Source: Verrucomicrobiota bacterium
GTDB lineage: Bacteria > Verrucomicrobiota > Verrucomicrobiia > Verrucomicrobiales > Verrucomicrobiaceae
NCBI GenBank assembly: GCA_009885275.1
Contig: VFKY01000131.1
Location: forward strand, 1-18,780
DNA: 18,780 nucleotides
Direction: 5' to 3'
Shown here: in pieces, positions 1 through 6,822 of the stretch
Numbering within the stretch: the stretch's first letter is position 1
How the letters are laid out: every line of letters starts with the position of its first letter
The notes under the pieces: generated by a model
The model's database searches: none
The model's input: the letters and a program-made list of their open reading frames with translations, nothing else
Told to the model about the DNA's origin: nothing
Position numbers and translations under genes: made by a program

Positions 1-160
1 CGCTGATATCACAGGTGTGCACGGCATAGGATTTAACCAAGCCAAGACGATGAGCCGAAGTTGCTGAGTGCGTCACACCTATCACCACATGTCCTTCGTC
101 GTGCAGCAGGTCTGCCACTCGCTCTCCGACATATCCGCAGCCAATAATAAGAAACATCAT
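1..160 (-). CDS. NAD(P)-binding epimerase/SDR-like protein, N-terminal fragment
   Basis: Partial gene running off the left edge; about 53 codons are visible. The protein starts MMFLIIGCGYVGERVADLL, a beta strand followed by a Gly-x-Gly-x-x-Gly dinucleotide-binding turn (G7-C-G-Y-V-G12) and a helix. This is the start of a Rossmann fold as in the extended SDR/NAD-dependent epimerase family (YeeZ-like proteins begin this way). A second strand with HVVIGVTHS follows, where the cofactor ribose is usually read. The start codon lies 3 nt after the stop of the upstream amidase gene, so the two are almost certainly co-transcribed and probably translationally coupled. There are two adjacent ATGs (160 and 157), and either could be used. 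Substrate and catalytic Tyr-Lys residues lie outside the window, so the reaction cannot be named. Confidence 0.7.
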   Translation of the reverse strand, partial: MMFLIIGCGYVGERVADLLHDEGHVVIGVTHSATSAHRLGLVKSYAVHTCDIS

Positions 161-163
161 GAG

Positions 164-1501
164 TTATGGTGCTTTATTGCGTGCTAATTTATAGTATTCA
201 GTCAGACCGTTCACTACCCCTCGGGTGTAATCTTCCAACGGACTGGTCACAAGTTCATCATCAAGTAATGTTCGACCAATATATTGCCCAAGAAGTAGTC
301 GCTTGTATGTTTGCTCGTTGTTCATCACATATGGCTCAAAGTAAAGCACAGGGCATTGATATAAACGATTGGCTAACAGATTACGAGCAAAGACATAGGG
401 GTTCTCAGAAACCCGTCTCGCTTGCGGTGTGATATAAACATATGGCGGTAAACGGGTAGATTTTGCGAGGGCGACCGCCACAACATCCGCCATAGCAATC
501 TCCTGCTCATGCGCGCGACTAAAGACGCGTCGAAGCATCTCAAAGCGGACATCTTCAGTCTGCAATTCTTCCGCGCTATAACAGCCATTCACCATGAGAT
601 GCAGATGGTTTTTATCAACAAAGGCAGGCTTTTTAGGGTCACCCCAAGCCTCTGCGTTCAAGTGTAAACAAAGAACCAGATCGGGACGAAGCTCTTCGTT
701 TACACGCTGAGCACGAGCTCGTATTTCACTCACACGATAATATAGTTTTTCTGTTTGCCATTGAACAGTCAGAATACGCTCTTCACCCACCCTATCCGCA
801 TAGTTCTCCACAGGATTTGCAATGCCTGCATCGAGTAAGACCTGCCGGGCTGCCTTTTTTAGATCATTGATATTAACTTTCGTCACCGGGGCTTCCTGCT
901 GCCTGACCATCGTAACCGTGGCACCAAGAGCCTCCAGCCTTGGTTTAAGCATTTCTGCTACTTGTAATACCAAGTGACCCTCCATGATCGATTCGCCAGG
1001 ATTCATACTAAGCCATCGCTCTTCCATTTCCGCATAACCTCCTCCGATATGCCCGGGATCTAGCGCAATATGTACTCCCTTCAAGACAGGCTCATCCGCC
1101 TTCAAAGGCAGTAAATCCTTCGGTAATCTCCAGTACTGCGGAAACGTCTTTGGCTCCGCGTCATGCTTCCGAAAAACTATGCGTTTAGGAGGTTTCCCGG
1201 GGCTGGTTATCACCAGCAATGCGCCCTCTTCCACACTCCAAGGCAATGTGAACTGGGTTCGATTCAAATAAACCTTCGTCATGGCAGCTTCGAACTCTTC
1301 CTGACTCAATGTTCCAGAACTCGCATCAAGCGCTGACCAATCCGGAGCTTCTGCCAAGGGACTGATCTTGGGTTTGCTCATGATTTCCTGCGCGTCCAGA
1401 TCCTGCAACAATAGACACAACACCACGAAGCTACTCAGCATCTTATAAATGCCTTGTCGCCATAATGGTTTGTTGCCTAACTCGCTTACCAACTTCAACA
1501 T
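164..1501 (-). CDS. Secreted N-acetylmuramoyl-L-alanine amidase (Amidase_3 family)
   Basis: Peptidoglycan amidase that should cut the bond between N-acetylmuramic acid and the stem peptide, acting in the periplasm. The Amidase_3 zinc residues are visible: His in ALDPGHIGGG (about residue 151), Glu in ESIMEGH (about 174) and His in LCLHLNAE (about 280). The catalytic Glu is in the C-terminal YFEPYVMNNEQ segment, the equivalent of the usual E-x-x-F-x-S-N. The distance between the second strand and the last His is about 80 residues, longer than in typical family members, suggesting an inserted helical region. I chose the start at 1501 because it gives a basic n-region before the hydrophobic core MLSSFVVLCLLL and a cleavage site near LDAQ; 1441 is an alternative, but leaves a signal without positive charge. 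Longer versions would run antisense into ymdB and are unlikely. The reading frame continues into an epimerase-like gene 3 nt downstream. Confidence 0.85.
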   Translation of the reverse strand: MLKLVSELGNKPLWRQGIYKMLSSFVVLCLLLQDLDAQEIMSKPKISPLAEAPDWSALDASSGTLSQEEFEAAMTKVYLNRTQFTLPWSVEEGALLVITSPGKPPKRIVFRKHDAEPKTFPQYWRLPKDLLPLKADEPVLKGVHIALDPGHIGGGYAEMEERWLSMNPGESIMEGHLVLQVAEMLKPRLEALGATVTMVRQQEAPVTKVNINDLKKAARQVLLDAGIANPVENYADRVGEERILTVQWQTEKLYYRVSEIRARAQRVNEELRPDLVLCLHLNAEAWGDPKKPAFVDKNHLHLMVNGCYSAEELQTEDVRFEMLRRVFSRAHEQEIAMADVVAVALAKSTRLPPYVYITPQARRVSENPYVFARNLLANRLYQCPVLYFEPYVMNNEQTYKRLLLGQYIGRTLLDDELVTSPLEDYTRGVVNGLTEYYKLARNKAP

Positions 1502-1553
1502 GAGGTCAGCGTAAACTTGATTCCGTAACAAATCATCTCCAAATAGCATCTGC

Positions 1554-2384
1554 ATGAACGACACCCCGATGGAAGACACCCTCATTCGCATTCTTTTTCT
1601 AGGTGACGTCATGGGAGACCCCGGTCGAAAAGCGGTAGCAGAAATGTTGCCCAAACTGAAAGAGGAACTCAACGTAGATTTTGCCATCGTCAACGGTGAA
1701 AACAGCGCCAGCGGTCGTGGCATCACCCCGAAGATAGCCATAGGCCTCATGCGAGCAGGTGCAGCCGTCATCACTACGGGCGATCATATCTGGGATCAAA
1801 AAGAAATCATTCCATTCCTCGCGGAAGAACCCCGCGTGCTCCGTCCCTTGAACTATCCAGAGGGCACCCCGGGTCATGGTTGCATCGTACTCGACACCAA
1901 AAAAGGCAAAATTGGAGTCATCAACGTCCAAGGTCGAACTTTCATGAAGATGATTTTAGAGAATCCATTCCCAGTAATGGCGGAAGCAGTAACCAAAATG
2001 CGCGAAGAAACCAAGATCATCTTTGTCGATGCTCACTCTGAAACCACGAGTGAAAAAGTCGCTCTCGGTTGGTTTCTTGATGGTCAAGTCTCCGCCGTTG
2101 TCGGCACACACACTCATGTCCAAACGGCTGATGAGCGCATCCTTCCCAATGGCACCGCATTTCTTTGCGACGCCGGCATGTGCGGTCCGCTCAACTCGGT
2201 CATCGGCATGGATGTCACCACGGCGATTGAGCGATTCACCAAATTACTCCCAAGCCGAAATCACATTGCCAAGGGTCCGGTAAAGCTCTGTGGCGCGTTG
2301 ATTGACGTTGATCCTGAGACTGGCAAAGCCGTACGAATTGAACGCATACAACGCATCTGGCACGAGCATGAGGAGAGTTCATAG
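1554..2384 (+). CDS. ymdB: YmdB-family (TIGR00282-like) metallophosphoesterase
   Basis: Calcineurin-like phosphoesterase of the YmdB family (276 aa, close to the usual ~265). In Bacillus subtilis YmdB hydrolyses 2',3'-cyclic nucleotides and affects biofilm and sporulation decisions. Metal-site motifs appear in order: GDVMGDPGR (D18), NGENSASGRG (E49, N50), GDHIWDQKE (D77, H78), DAHSETTSEK (His near 161) and GTHTHVQTAD (H185, H187). The third motif is odd: the family normally has Gly-Asn-His, where Asn is a metal ligand, but here it is Gly-Asp-His. An Asp can still bind metal. No Shine-Dalgarno site precedes ATG 1554; a second ATG at 1569 is possible. The gene diverges from the amidase with a gap of about 50 nt. 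Its stop codon is formed inside a heptanucleotide repeat. The protein is cytosolic, with no signal peptide. Confidence 0.93.
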   Translation: MNDTPMEDTLIRILFLGDVMGDPGRKAVAEMLPKLKEELNVDFAIVNGENSASGRGITPKIAIGLMRAGAAVITTGDHIWDQKEIIPFLAEEPRVLRPLNYPEGTPGHGCIVLDTKKGKIGVINVQGRTFMKMILENPFPVMAEAVTKMREETKIIFVDAHSETTSEKVALGWFLDGQVSAVVGTHTHVQTADERILPNGTAFLCDAGMCGPLNSVIGMDVTTAIERFTKLLPSRNHIAKGPVKLCGALIDVDPETGKAVRIERIQRIWHEHEESS

Positions 2385-2414
2385 TTCATAGTTCATAGTT
2401 CATAGTTCATAGTT
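2376..2414. repeat. Tandem heptanucleotide repeat AGTTCAT x5 plus AGTT
   Basis: Five perfect head-to-tail copies of AGTTCAT (2376-2410) followed by a partial copy AGTT. The first unit encodes the last codons of ymdB, and the TAG stop (2382-2384) spans the boundary between units 1 and 2. Because every unit begins with AG after a T, loss or gain of units leaves the stop in place. Heptamer arrays of this type are known as STRRs in cyanobacteria; the resemblance is in unit length only. Confidence 0.95.
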
Positions 2415-2418
2415 TTTG

Positions 2419-2439
2419 GTTGAGCGTTGAGCGTTGAGG
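2419..2439. repeat. Second tandem heptamer, GTTGAGC x2 plus GTTGAGG
   Basis: Three head-to-tail heptamers, the last with one mismatch, only 4 nt after the end of the AGTTCAT array. The unit sequence differs from the first array but the period is the same. The stretch lies between ymdB and the convergent esterase gene and codes for nothing that I can support. Confidence 0.85.
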
Positions 2440-2464
2440 AAAATTCACAACTCCGCTTTGTATC

Positions 2465-2545
2465 GCAACGCGATACCCCTATGCTTAGCCATGGGTTTCA
2501 ACCCATGGTGTCGGCATGCAAATGAATCAATCGCGACGCGGTTGC
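2465..2545. repeat. Nested imperfect inverted repeat (REP-like or hairpin element)
   Basis: Three levels of complementarity share one centre. The core is CCATGGGT (2489-2496) and ACCCATGG (2501-2508) around a TTCA loop. A middle pair is ATGC (2481-2484) with GCAT (2514-2517). An outer pair is GCAACGCGAT (2465-2474) with ATCGCG (2530-2535) plus GTTGC (2541-2545), split by a 5-nt insertion. It fills the gap between two convergent genes. There is no T-run after the stem, so an ordinary intrinsic terminator is unlikely, though the hairpin could still slow polymerase. It could be a palindromic REP/MITE-like element. Confidence 0.6.
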
Positions 2546-2549
2546 CCCA

Positions 2550-3788
2550 TCACTTCGCAAGGATCTTCACCTTGGAACTCACCATGGCACCGCGCTCATC
2601 CGTCACATTGAAAAACCACATGTCTGAGTCTGCAGGCGGTGCGGGTGCGGTGACGGCGCCATTTTCTACGATGGCAGGAACCGTGATCCACTCGCGCTTG
2701 TGGATCGCTTCTCCCGGTTGCGCGTAATTCAGCACGGCGGTCTTAATGGGAAGAGCGCTCTGCACCGTGGCAATGACCTTGCCATCCTTCAGCGTCGGCT
2801 CACTGCAAACCGGCAACGGCTTCTCACCATTCACCCCGAGAACGCTATCCACATACCATCCTATTTCGCTCGGCGCCCAACCAACCTCATGACCATGAGG
2901 CATCTTTACTTGAATACGGATGTTTTTGGAAGCCAGCGCGACCGCTTCATAGCTCTTCATGTAACTGTTCAACCAGTAAGCAAAATCATTGGTGCCATTC
3001 ACAAAGAGGATAGGCACTCGGCATTTCGGCAGATGAGTCGAGGGGTCATAAAGCTCCACCCAGCGCTTCGTTTTCTCAGGTCCAATCTTGGCGAACTCTC
3101 CAAGCCATTTGCTGTTCTCATGGAGAAATCCACAACCGTAAACCGGAACTGCCGCTTTGAATCGATGATCAATGGAAGCGACAATACAGGTAGTGTAACC
3201 ACCCCAACTAATACCTGTTACCGCCGTACGTTCGGCATCGACCTCCGGGAAACTACGCAACAATGAATGCGCCAGCACACTATTGGCTACTGCATGATAA
3301 GACCAATCATCTGAGATGTCTTCCGTGCCAATGGTTTCGAACTTTGCAGGATGCCCCTGATCGGGTCCACCGTCGATCATCCTCACAGGTTTCTTTTTAT
3401 CATCAAGCTGATCAGTACGACAACCTGACAAATCCATGGCGATGGCGGCATACCCCCGCTTCGCCCATAGCTCCGCCCATTGCGGAAAAGCCGTTCCGCC
3501 GCCGCCGTGAATGAGGACAATACCAGGATATTTCTTCGACTCAATCCCCCCCCCACCAAGTGTTGCAGGTGAAGCATAATAGGCAAAAACCTTGGTGGGC
3601 TTACCATTGAAGGATTCTCCCGTATAAATAAGTGAACGAACCGGGCCATCCGCTTTTACCCATTCAAAGGATGTTGCTATCGACAGCTTCTCCAAATTCC
3701 AAGGAGCAGTGTTGTACTTTGCAGCCTCTGCTTGGACAAAGGGATGACAGACAACGAAAAAGACAAATATGAGGTAAAGAAATTTCAT
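2550..3788 (-). CDS. Secreted alpha/beta-hydrolase (acetyl-xylan-esterase/dienelactone-hydrolase-like)
   Basis: Secreted serine hydrolase of 412 aa; esterase or peptidase activity is inferred, and the substrate is unknown. ATG 3788 is chosen because it starts a clear signal peptide (MKFLYLIFVFFVVCHPFVQA, cleavage near AEA). Fold markers: LIHGGGG (residues 92-98, oxyanion loop), nucleophile elbow GISWGG (Ser near 194), acid in NGTND (Asp near 268), and a His in PHGHE (near 298-300). Residues from about 325 to the end form a separate beta-rich domain ending WFFNVTDERGAMVSSKV, resembling the C-terminal domain of PhoPQ-activated-type hydrolases common in Planctomycetes/Verrucomicrobia. The gene follows the helicase by 67 nt on the same strand, but has its own TATAAT box right before the start. 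A run of nine G lies within the coding strand (3546-3554). Confidence 0.85.
   Translation of the reverse strand: MKFLYLIFVFFVVCHPFVQAEAAKYNTAPWNLEKLSIATSFEWVKADGPVRSLIYTGESFNGKPTKVFAYYASPATLGGGGIESKKYPGIVLIHGGGGTAFPQWAELWAKRGYAAIAMDLSGCRTDQLDDKKKPVRMIDGGPDQGHPAKFETIGTEDISDDWSYHAVANSVLAHSLLRSFPEVDAERTAVTGISWGGYTTCIVASIDHRFKAAVPVYGCGFLHENSKWLGEFAKIGPEKTKRWVELYDPSTHLPKCRVPILFVNGTNDFAYWLNSYMKSYEAVALASKNIRIQVKMPHGHEVGWAPSEIGWYVDSVLGVNGEKPLPVCSEPTLKDGKVIATVQSALPIKTAVLNYAQPGEAIHKREWITVPAIVENGAVTAPAPPADSDMWFFNVTDERGAMVSSKVKILAK
3546..3554 (-). repeat. G9 homopolymer tract inside the esterase gene
   Basis: Nine consecutive C on the plus strand, read as G9 in the esterase, encoding part of an LGGGGIES turn near residue 80. 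The frame is open across it here. A one-base slip would truncate the protein before its catalytic residues. Confidence 0.9.
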
Positions 3789-3806
3789 GCGTATCAGATT
3801 ATACGC
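3789..3806 (-). promoter_or_regulatory. TATAAT box inside a perfect inverted repeat, abutting the esterase ATG
   Basis: Minus strand reads GCGTAT-AATCTG-ATACGC immediately before the ATG: two 6-nt arms with a 6-nt spacer. A perfect -10 consensus TATAAT (3803 to 3798) overlaps the left arm and ends 9 nt before the start codon, which would give a leaderless or nearly leaderless mRNA. No good -35 is visible. The palindrome could be an operator that a dimeric repressor would occupy over the -10 box. Confidence 0.45.
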
Positions 3807-3855
3807 GATCAATCCGTCATTACTCTCACGCGAAACGCAAGCACTATAGAACCAC

Positions 3856-5496
3856 TTACCGCCGACGCTTTGCCTTGCCGCCACGACCACTCATGATGGC
3901 TCGAGCTTTACTCTCGTCATTCAAAATGGTGGTGAACTTATATTTAAAATTGTCCAACTTGCGTCGTTCGATGTCTTGTCCAATAAGACGCTCAATCGAA
4001 GAGACATAGGGAATTTCTTCCGCTGAGAACAACGTAAATGCATCTCCTTCTTTCTGTGCACGACCTGTGCGCCCAATGCGGTGGACATAATCTTCAGAAT
4101 GCTCGGGCACCATGTAGTTAATAACATGGGTGACGCCACTGACATCAATCCCACGCGCAGCGAGATCGGTGGCCACAATGATTTCACAAGTACCTTCACG
4201 AAAGTCTTGAAGAGCCTTTTCACGATCCTTTTGGCCAATATCACCATGCATCACCGCCACCTTGTGTTCGCCATCGCGTTGAATGGCTCCGTAAAGACGA
4301 TCGGCGTCCATTTTAGTGCGCGTAAAAATCATAACGCTATGAAAATCTGTGCGACGTAGAAGCTCCAAAAGCAGTTCTTCACGCTGATCACTAGCAACGG
4401 GATAAAGGTAATGACTGATGGTTTCAGCAGGAGAGAATCGAATGCCCACTTCGATGCTCTCTGGTTCACGCAAAGCCCATTCCGCAAGCCCTTTGATCTG
4501 CGGAGGCATCGTGGCAGAAAAGAAAAGGGTCTGCCGACTACGAGGCGTTTTCTCCACAATGCGACGGACATCAGGAAGAAAACCCATGTCCAACATACGA
4601 TCCACTTCGTCGAGAATGAGAACATCAATGTCGCGCAAATCCACAGTGCCATCGCTCATGAAATCAAGCAGTCGACCAGGAGTGGCCACCACGATATCGA
4701 CACCGCGCTGGAGACCTTCACGTTGTTTGCCGTAGCCTACACCACCGTGTACTAACAAGGTACGCAAACCCGTGTGCTTGCCGTATTTTTCAAAAGCTTC
4801 CACCACTTGAGCCGCCAGTTCACGCGTGGGTTCGAGAATGAGACAACGGAGCTTCCCAGGTGCGCCAAGGCGGGAAAGGGTCGGCAGACCGAAGGCAGCG
4901 GTCTTACCTGTGCCAGTTTGGGACGCACCCACCAGGTCCTTACTGTTTAAAATAATGGGCGCAGCTTTGGTCTGAATTTCTGTGGGGTTCTCATAACCCA
5001 TGTCGCGAATCCCTGCGAGCACCGCAGGAGAAAAGCCAAGAGCTTCGAAGGCTTCTGGATAAGGACCCGGAGGAACTTCCGGCGGAGCGGGTGGTGGAAC
5101 TGCTGCCACGGCAGGAGCGTGACGACGTTCACCTGCTTCTCTTTCTTCTACCTCTACACGACCACCTCTGGCGGGGCGCTTGCCTTTGCTGTCTCTCCCG
5201 CCTTCTCTGCCATCACGATCGCGGGTAGAACCACTACGGGAACTGGAAGGTCTGGCCGAGGTCGAGCGACTACGTTCACTTCGGTCACCTTGAGGTGTGG
5301 ATCTACGATCTCCTCTTTCATCCGAAGATCGGGCTTCGCGCGCCGGTTTTCTTGGCTCTTGCCTGCTAGTATGGGCTTTCTCCGGAGGCTTCTCCTTGAG
5401 TTCAGGCTTTTTCTTTTTACCCAGTCCGGTCAGGCGCTTGATGCCTGAAGTAAGGCGCTTAAGCAAGGAGGGTTTATCTTTCTTGGGCTGAGTCAC
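3856..5496 (-). CDS. DEAD-box ATP-dependent RNA helicase, RhlE-like, with long basic N-terminal tail
   Basis: ATP-dependent RNA helicase of 546 aa, cytosolic, probably for RNA unwinding in ribosome assembly or decay. Core motifs in order: Q motif (F150, Q175), motif I ASQTGTGKT (191-199), Ia PTRELA (223-228), Ib TPGR (272-275), II DEVD (296-299), III SAT (327-329), V TDLAARGID (443-451) and VI HRIGRTGR (472-479). Motif II is DEVD rather than DEAD, while the next residues RMLDMGF are canonical. The first ~145 residues are a low-complexity basic tail rich in Lys, Arg, Ser and Gly (RS- and RG-type dipeptides), followed by a proline-rich linker at 133-145; such tails bind RNA. In most RhlE proteins the basic tail is at the C-terminus, whereas here the C-terminal extension is short and basic. 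The start is GTG at 5496, with no Shine-Dalgarno site. Confidence 0.95.
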   Translation of the reverse strand: MTQPKKDKPSLLKRLTSGIKRLTGLGKKKKPELKEKPPEKAHTSRQEPRKPAREARSSDERGDRRSTPQGDRSERSRSTSARPSSSRSGSTRDRDGREGGRDSKGKRPARGGRVEVEEREAGERRHAPAVAAVPPPAPPEVPPGPYPEAFEALGFSPAVLAGIRDMGYENPTEIQTKAAPIILNSKDLVGASQTGTGKTAAFGLPTLSRLGAPGKLRCLILEPTRELAAQVVEAFEKYGKHTGLRTLLVHGGVGYGKQREGLQRGVDIVVATPGRLLDFMSDGTVDLRDIDVLILDEVDRMLDMGFLPDVRRIVEKTPRSRQTLFFSATMPPQIKGLAEWALREPESIEVGIRFSPAETISHYLYPVASDQREELLLELLRRTDFHSVMIFTRTKMDADRLYGAIQRDGEHKVAVMHGDIGQKDREKALQDFREGTCEIIVATDLAARGIDVSGVTHVINYMVPEHSEDYVHRIGRTGRAQKEGDAFTLFSAEEIPYVSSIERLIGQDIERRKLDNFKYKFTTILNDESKARAIMSGRGGKAKRRR

Positions 5497-5782
5497 AGGG
5501 GATACGGTAGGAACGGATTTACTAAGGTCTGCTGTATGCAGGGGTATTCCATCCCATCATTCATGAGGTTTTGCAATGACGGAGATTAAAGTAGGATGTT
5601 TGAAGTCTAAGATGAGTTGCGGAGCGAACTACTGAAACGCTCGCGTTCTGAGTCCGTATTCGCTCACTTAAAGCGTTAAACAGGGATTCCGCCCTCCTTG
5701 GGGCACCTATCCCCTCGATAGGAAGAGGACAATGAACTGACTTGATTGAGACGCCGCTCTACTCAAACGCTTGGCCCTGCGA
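5497..5782. other. 286-nt intergenic region with small hairpins, no gene seen
   Basis: Upstream of the helicase and downstream of the coiled-coil gene. I see no coding frame worth calling. Structures: CCTATC (5706-5711) and GATAGG (5717-5722) form a 6-bp hairpin with a CCCTC loop, and GGAGCGAA near 5617 is mirrored by TTCGCTC about 40 nt later, with an AACGC-TC-GCGTT stem between them. No T-run follows the hairpins. The helicase promoter should lie here, but I cannot pick one with confidence. Confidence 0.5.
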
Positions 5783-6721
5783 TTAGTTGCCAGCCTCTGT
5801 GTTTGCAGATTTAGTGGTCTCAATATCTTTTTGTTTTTCCAGAGGCAATTGTATTCTCTTTAGTTCTTCAACCTTGATTTTGTGTTGAATGATTACGGCT
5901 ATGTAGTGATCCAGCGCATAAGCGTATGTCTTCGATGATGCTTTAATGCGTGCTGTCGCCTCTCTCACTACCCGATCGATTCTCAAACCTCCGACTCTCC
6001 CCACTTTCGTGCCGTCATCGCCACCATTTAACAAATCTCCTATGGATTGTTGCAACAGATTGATGCGTTCATTTATCCATCGATACTCATAAAAAGTATC
6101 CGCCATCGAGTAAGAAGTATTAGTGGTTTTTTCAATTTCGACGGCCTGCTTTTTTAAATCTTCGATTTTTTTCTCAAAGGATTTTACAATGCGATCTTTT
6201 TCACGATCTGCCGTCCTAACTTTGTCGCGATCCATTGCGCTTTCTCTTTGATGGATGTCGTAATACTCTTTGTATTCATTCAGTGAATCTGCCAGCTTAA
6301 CCATCTGCTTGATTCTTGCTTTGGTTTTTTCTTGAAAGATGCTTTTGATGGATTGCGCATCAGCATTGACTTCATTGGTTTCACTTTTAAACCGAGTAGT
6401 TACTCTTTGAGATTGATCTTCAAAAAACTTAACAGATGCTTCGATGTCTTCGATAAGTTGTTTCTTATTCCGAATGATCGAAGTCCCTGTCTCGTATGAG
6501 TCCCTAAATTCAATGATATAATCAACGATTTGATTCAGCTCTTTTTCAAATTTTTCATCAATGGCATTAATTTCTGCCAATATGATTTCCCCCTTCAATT
6601 GAAGCGCCGCTATTTCACTTGTCAGGTTTGATGCCTTCGCTTCAGCGATGCTTTTAACGCCTTCGTTCGCTGATAAAGGTTGTGAAATAATTAGGATTAA
6701 AATGAACCATATATTTTTCAT
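5783..6721 (-). CDS. Secreted coiled-coil protein of unknown function
   Basis: I do not recognise this 312-aa protein. It starts with a signal peptide (MKNIWFILILIISQPLSA, cleavage before NEG), and the mature part is almost entirely charged helix with long heptad-like stretches (about 25-230), interrupted by a Gly-rich turn near 236-258 containing NGGDDG and VGRVGG, then a last helix pair ending in a polar tail. There are no cysteines in the mature protein that I can see and no lipobox, so it is probably a soluble periplasmic or exported protein. The start is decided by an AGGAGG site 7 nt upstream; an in-frame ATG at 6742 would place that site inside the gene. Base composition is unlike its neighbours: sampled 60-nt lines hold 30-45% G+C against about 50% in the helicase. 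A flanking AT-rich spacer follows the same trend, suggesting acquisition. Nothing nearby indicates a role. Confidence 0.75.
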   Translation of the reverse strand: MKNIWFILILIISQPLSANEGVKSIAEAKASNLTSEIAALQLKGEIILAEINAIDEKFEKELNQIVDYIIEFRDSYETGTSIIRNKKQLIEDIEASVKFFEDQSQRVTTRFKSETNEVNADAQSIKSIFQEKTKARIKQMVKLADSLNEYKEYYDIHQRESAMDRDKVRTADREKDRIVKSFEKKIEDLKKQAVEIEKTTNTSYSMADTFYEYRWINERINLLQQSIGDLLNGGDDGTKVGRVGGLRIDRVVREATARIKASSKTYAYALDHYIAVIIQHKIKVEELKRIQLPLEKQKDIETTKSANTEAGN

Positions 6722-6728
6722 TGTTTTT

Positions 6729-6734
6729 CCTCCT
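6729..6734 (-). promoter_or_regulatory. Consensus Shine-Dalgarno site AGGAGG
   Basis: AGGAGG on the minus strand, 7 nt before ATG 6721. It fixes the start of the coiled-coil gene and stands out because almost none of the other genes here has a recognisable ribosome binding site. Confidence 0.85.
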
Positions 6735-6791
6735 GTAATCAATGCTGTAGTTACTTTTACAACAATACTTGATCACAGAGAAAGTTCATAA

Positions 6792-6822
6792 ACTATACCA
6801 ACATCTGAGTTTTACTGGTCAA
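6792..6822 (-). promoter_or_regulatory. Sigma70-type promoter candidate for the coiled-coil gene
   Basis: Minus strand TTGACC (6822-6817, 5 of 6 to TTGACA) and TATAGT (6797-6792, 5 of 6 to TATAAT) with a 19-nt spacer, slightly long. The predicted 5' leader is roughly 60-65 nt and includes the AGGAGG site. The promoter is called on sequence alone. Confidence 0.4.

Noticed and set aside
1502..1774. Upstream extension of the amidase frame into the divergent gene
   Set aside because: The extra 91 residues are Met/Ser/Arg-rich, do not look like protein and lie antisense to the well-conserved ymdB start.
2376..2439. CRISPR array
   Set aside because: The repeats are 7-nt head-to-tail units without spacers.
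4081..4755. Open frames on the plus strand inside the helicase gene
   Set aside because: They are antisense to a strongly conserved helicase and show no domain, signal peptide or ribosome site.
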